Source: Legionellaceae bacterium UBA2794
GTDB taxonomy: Bacteria > Pseudomonadota > Gammaproteobacteria > Legionellales > Legionellaceae
Reading direction: 5' to 3'
Assembly (NCBI GenBank): GCA_002352055.1
Contig: DEHS01000030.1
Coordinates: 46,888 to 53,633 of the forward strand
Length of the DNA: 6,746 nucleotides
The translations under genes and the position numbers were made by a program. The notes beneath the pieces were generated by a model. The model had not been told where the DNA came from, ran no database searches, and saw only the letters and a list, made by a program, of their open reading frames with translations. How positions within the stretch are numbered: position 1 is the stretch's first letter; the number at the start of each line of letters is the position of its first letter. Below are positions 4,141-6,746 of the stretch, one piece after another.

Positions 4141-6746
4141 ATGCCACAAAATACCGCTTTATCTCATGCTTTAAAAGATACCCGCAGGTTAGCCACCCTA
4201 GGTCTCGATGAGTGTATGAAGGCGCTGGATGAAATGCTAAGGGTACAACCAACGGATGCTGTGGGTTTTCGTAAAGCGGTGGTTGATCATCAAAATTTTT
4301 GGCATCGATATAACGAACAATTGGTCAAAGCTCCGGCAAAACCAACGGGTTTGATAGCACAAGCAACAGGTTTAATTGCACGAGCCTCTGGTTGGGCTTT
4401 ACGAAGAGTAGGTTGGTCAACAAAAATAGGTGAAAATTCTCAGCAAGAAGCAAATTATTTTTTATCACCTGATTTTTTAAATCCTGATGATGAGGTTAGT
4501 TTTCCAGTGTTACAGCAACTTGCTGCCGAACAACTAGCTATTTTGAGTCTATATAATGCTTCTAATGATAAGTTAGCTTCTCTTATGAACCAAAATAATC
4601 GTGAAGATGTGGAGAGGCAACTTAAATCACTTGCTGGGCAAGAACGCGCTGACCGCATTTTAGTAACAGATGAAACTATTGCAAAGGTGCGCTCGTTGGC
4701 AACCCGTCTCTATATTAGAAATATAGTTGATACCATGAATGATGAAAGTTCTTTAAACGAATTAATTAGTGCAAAAACACCTGAGGAATATCATGCCGCT
4801 TTAGTGGAGCTCCTCCAAATGCCATTTGGAGTAATAACAGAGCTCTATCCTGAGGATCGAACTTTATTAACAAATCGATTAAATACTCTTAGAGCCGCTG
4901 CTGCCAGAAATGCTATTTTTACGCAAATTCTTGCAATTGGAGATGATGCTTCCTTAAACAACATAAAAGTTGCAGCAAATCAGGAAGAGTTAGACAGGGC
5001 TGTGCGGGTTTTAATACCCGATTATGAAAATGGCTCATTAAGTCTCTTAACACCTGAAGAAAAGGATTTAATTGCTATCCAGCAGAAAAAAAATATTCGT
5101 CTTAAATTATTAAGTCGCATTGTTGAGCTGGCAAATAGTCAGGAATCTCTTGATACCCTGACTAACGCAGCAAATCAGAATGCGTTGAACAATTCTGCTA
5201 AAGCGTTGCTCCCTTCCTATGCTGATGATGCCTTAATCTACCCGTTGCCAGCTGAAGATCAAAATATAATTAATTCGCGTCGAATTAAATTAAGAAATGA
5301 GGCAGAAAAAGTCAGTATTACTACCTATATAGAAAATGTATCAGATAGTGACATTTTGAATTGGAAGAATGGGTTGGAAAGCTCGGGTTTTGAGTTCGCC
5401 AACAGAGTAAGACAACAATTCCCCAATTTTCATAACAGAGACATTGATTGGGCAAAGAGTAAACTAGGTGTTCGGTACTTAAAATCAGTAATACCTACGT
5501 TAAATAATGACCTGCTTCCTGTTATCAATGCTGAAAATAAAGATTTATTTCTCAATAAATTAAAAGAAATTTTAGGAAATCACGATTATATCAGTCTTGC
5601 TGTTACAGATGAAAACGTAGCTGAACTGAAAAACATAATGATAATAAACCATCTTAATAGATGGACGAGCGCAGATAATTCTGAACCCACTATTAAAGTA
5701 TTGTATGAGTTACTTAATGCTCCAAAATCATCAGATTTTAAACAAGACTTAAACAAAGTCGGAGTTCGCGCTGATTGGTTAGACAAAGCGAATATTGAGT
5801 TAATGAAACAGGACATTGGTGCTCGTATCTTTTCGATGGCTATTGGAAATATCTCTAAGTTTAGGGCAAATTCTTATGCGGAAATCAACAAAGTATTTCG
5901 TGATTTACCTGTAGAAAAACAAAAAACTCTTTTAAAAGGCTTGGAGACGGGAGATATCCCTAACATCCGGCATTTGATACACGCGGCGGATGCTCATGGG
6001 GTTGCATACTACCTGGGTGATAATCCGGCGGTTCAGGCGGCAATTCCTGCTATCCTTACCAATAATAAAAGAATCTCTTTATTAGGACAAATACATAATG
6101 CAGGGGTATCCAGAGCTTTGGCAAGCATTAAATCGGATCTAAATTTAGATGATCAAAGAATTAATGCAATAAATAACTTACCTCCTTTTACAACTCCTGA
6201 GCAATACCTGGGGTTTGTAGCGGGTATAAAAGCACAATTACCTCAAGGCCTGAGTGATGAATTGTTAAACAATGCCTTTGGTGTAAATAATAATGCCATA
6301 CACAATCAAAGGATTTATAATGAGATAAGGACTCAGCAGGATTTTAATGCCTATTTATTAGGAATAAATGATCCGACAATTAAAAAGCATCAGCAGTTTA
6401 TTAATTTATTATTAAATACCTACAAACGTGAACATCTTGATGAACAAAAGTTTAATACTATTTTTTCAGCATTAAAAAATAGCAACACCTTATCCAAGTT
6501 CCTAGACCTGCTTCCAGATGTCACAGACGCAGATAAATTTCTAAAAAGACAATTGACTAATGAACTATCTGCCGTGTTATTTAATAATTTAAAAATTGAA
6601 CACAGAACAATTGATTTAAAAAATATTGTTCCATTACCTATTCTTAATAAAATGCAAAAGGAATTGAAGGAAATTCAGCTCGATAATAAACAACACGTTC
6701 AAAATTCAAAATCATTAAAATACATCACCACAATTAACTCGGCAGC
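4141..6746 (+). CDS. Large helical-repeat protein, candidate Dot/Icm effector (partial, 3' end outside window)
   Basis: The frame from ATG 4141 is open for 868 codons to the right edge, so the C-terminus is missing. AGGAG (4127-4131) lies nine bases before the start. There is no signal peptide. The protein is hydrophilic and rich in Asn, Leu, Asp and Lys, has one cysteine (C25), and should be almost all alpha-helical. Residues 1-68 form a basic N-terminal segment, and 69-92 a small hydrophobic stretch with a duplicated GLIA motif. From about 130 onward there are degenerate repeats of roughly 60-69 residues, clearest at 190-391. I see no catalytic motif and recognise no named family. The effector idea rests on size, composition, lack of a Sec signal and the PmrA-like upstream site. 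A Dot/Icm secretion signal would be C-terminal and cannot be seen here. A structural or cytoskeleton-like protein is the main alternative. Confidence 0.85.
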   Translation, partial: MPQNTALSHALKDTRRLATLGLDECMKALDEMLRVQPTDAVGFRKAVVDHQNFWHRYNEQLVKAPAKPTGLIAQATGLIARASGWALRRVGWSTKIGENSQQEANYFLSPDFLNPDDEVSFPVLQQLAAEQLAILSLYNASNDKLASLMNQNNREDVERQLKSLAGQERADRILVTDETIAKVRSLATRLYIRNIVDTMNDESSLNELISAKTPEEYHAALVELLQMPFGVITELYPEDRTLLTNRLNTLRAAAARNAIFTQILAIGDDASLNNIKVAANQEELDRAVRVLIPDYENGSLSLLTPEEKDLIAIQQKKNIRLKLLSRIVELANSQESLDTLTNAANQNALNNSAKALLPSYADDALIYPLPAEDQNIINSRRIKLRNEAEKVSITTYIENVSDSDILNWKNGLESSGFEFANRVRQQFPNFHNRDIDWAKSKLGVRYLKSVIPTLNNDLLPVINAENKDLFLNKLKEILGNHDYISLAVTDENVAELKNIMIINHLNRWTSADNSEPTIKVLYELLNAPKSSDFKQDLNKVGVRADWLDKANIELMKQDIGARIFSMAIGNISKFRANSYAEINKVFRDLPVEKQKTLLKGLETGDIPNIRHLIHAADAHGVAYYLGDNPAVQAAIPAILTNNKRISLLGQIHNAGVSRALASIKSDLNLDDQRINAINNLPPFTTPEQYLGFVAGIKAQLPQGLSDELLNNAFGVNNNAIHNQRIYNEIRTQQDFNAYLLGINDPTIKKHQQFINLLLNTYKREHLDEQKFNTIFSALKNSNTLSKFLDLLPDVTDADKFLKRQLTNELSAVLFNNLKIEHRTIDLKNIVPLPILNKMQKELKEIQLDNKQHVQNSKSLKYITTINSA
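4345..4386 (+). repeat. Tandem 21-base repeat encoding TGLIAxA twice
   Basis: Codons 69-75 (TGLIAQA) and 76-82 (TGLIARA) are adjacent copies. The two 21-base copies differ mostly at third codon positions, which suggests an old duplication kept at protein level. With the following SGWAL it makes a short hydrophobic helix that could touch a membrane or a partner protein. Confidence 0.6.
4528..5313 (+). repeat. Degenerate tandem repeats of about 65 residues within the large protein
   Basis: Three units align almost without gaps: SLNELISAKTPEEYHAAL at residue 204, SLNNIKVAANQEELDRAV at 271 and SLDTLTNAANQNALNNSA at 336. Each is followed by an L-L or L-I pair, a variable loop, (L/Y)xPE(D/E) or PAED, and a basic end (LR, IR, LR) 48 to 50 residues after the SL. 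A weaker copy precedes them (L145). Further degenerate copies appear beyond (for example LLPVINAENKDLFLNKL at 458 and TTPEQYLGFVAGIK at 684). DNA identity between units is low, so the duplications are old. Confidence 0.65.

Noticed and set aside
4455..4658. Minus-strand 67-codon frame inside the large repeat protein
   Set aside because: Antisense to a continuous 868-codon frame with clear repeat structure.
5586..5816. Minus-strand 76-codon frame inside the large repeat protein
   Set aside because: Antisense shadow. It has no good ribosome binding site or family features.
1..6746. CRISPR array, tRNA, rRNA, insertion sequence or attachment site
   Set aside because: I saw no regularly spaced direct repeats, no cloverleaf or conserved rRNA sequence, and no transposase frame or terminal inverted repeats.

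Overview
The window is AT-rich and bacterial, with Shine-Dalgarno sites, gammaproteobacterial-type housekeeping families (bacterial thiopurine methyltransferase, YecM) and a very large, low-cysteine, helical-repeat protein of the kind common in Legionella and its relatives. I read it as a Legionellales chromosome. This rests on composition and gene style, not on a recognised locus, so genus and species are not settled.

Layout from left to right. A partial minus-strand gene runs off the left edge (1-140), with a very strong ribosome binding site and an operator-like dyad upstream. A plus-strand promoter (337-366) drives a MoeB/ThiF-type adenylating enzyme fused to a rhodanese domain (401-1564). 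A perfect 13-bp hairpin separates it from a convergent 1-Cys peroxiredoxin of the Prx6 type (1615-2256, minus). A divergent intergenic region with several inverted repeats lies between the peroxiredoxin and a two-gene unit on the plus strand: thiopurine S-methyltransferase (2461-3126) and a YecM-like protein (3119-3625) whose start overlaps the methyltransferase stop. Convergent to these is a small secreted cysteine-rich protein (3694-3996, minus). The rest of the window is one open frame (4141 to the right edge, 868 residues with no stop), preceded by a good ribosome binding site and a direct repeat with the spacing of a PmrA box.

The left half looks like a loose group around sulfur and oxidant chemistry: sulfur activation and transfer (MoeB-rhodanese), peroxide reduction (Prx6), and methylation of thiols or chalcogen compounds (TPMT). 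Only TPMT and YecM are clearly co-transcribed, so a shared pathway is inference. The right half looks like a host-interaction region: a signal-peptide-bearing disulfide-rich protein next to a candidate Dot/Icm effector built from about 65-residue repeats. That repeat protein, its possible PmrA control and the small secreted protein are the least explained parts and the best targets for follow-up.
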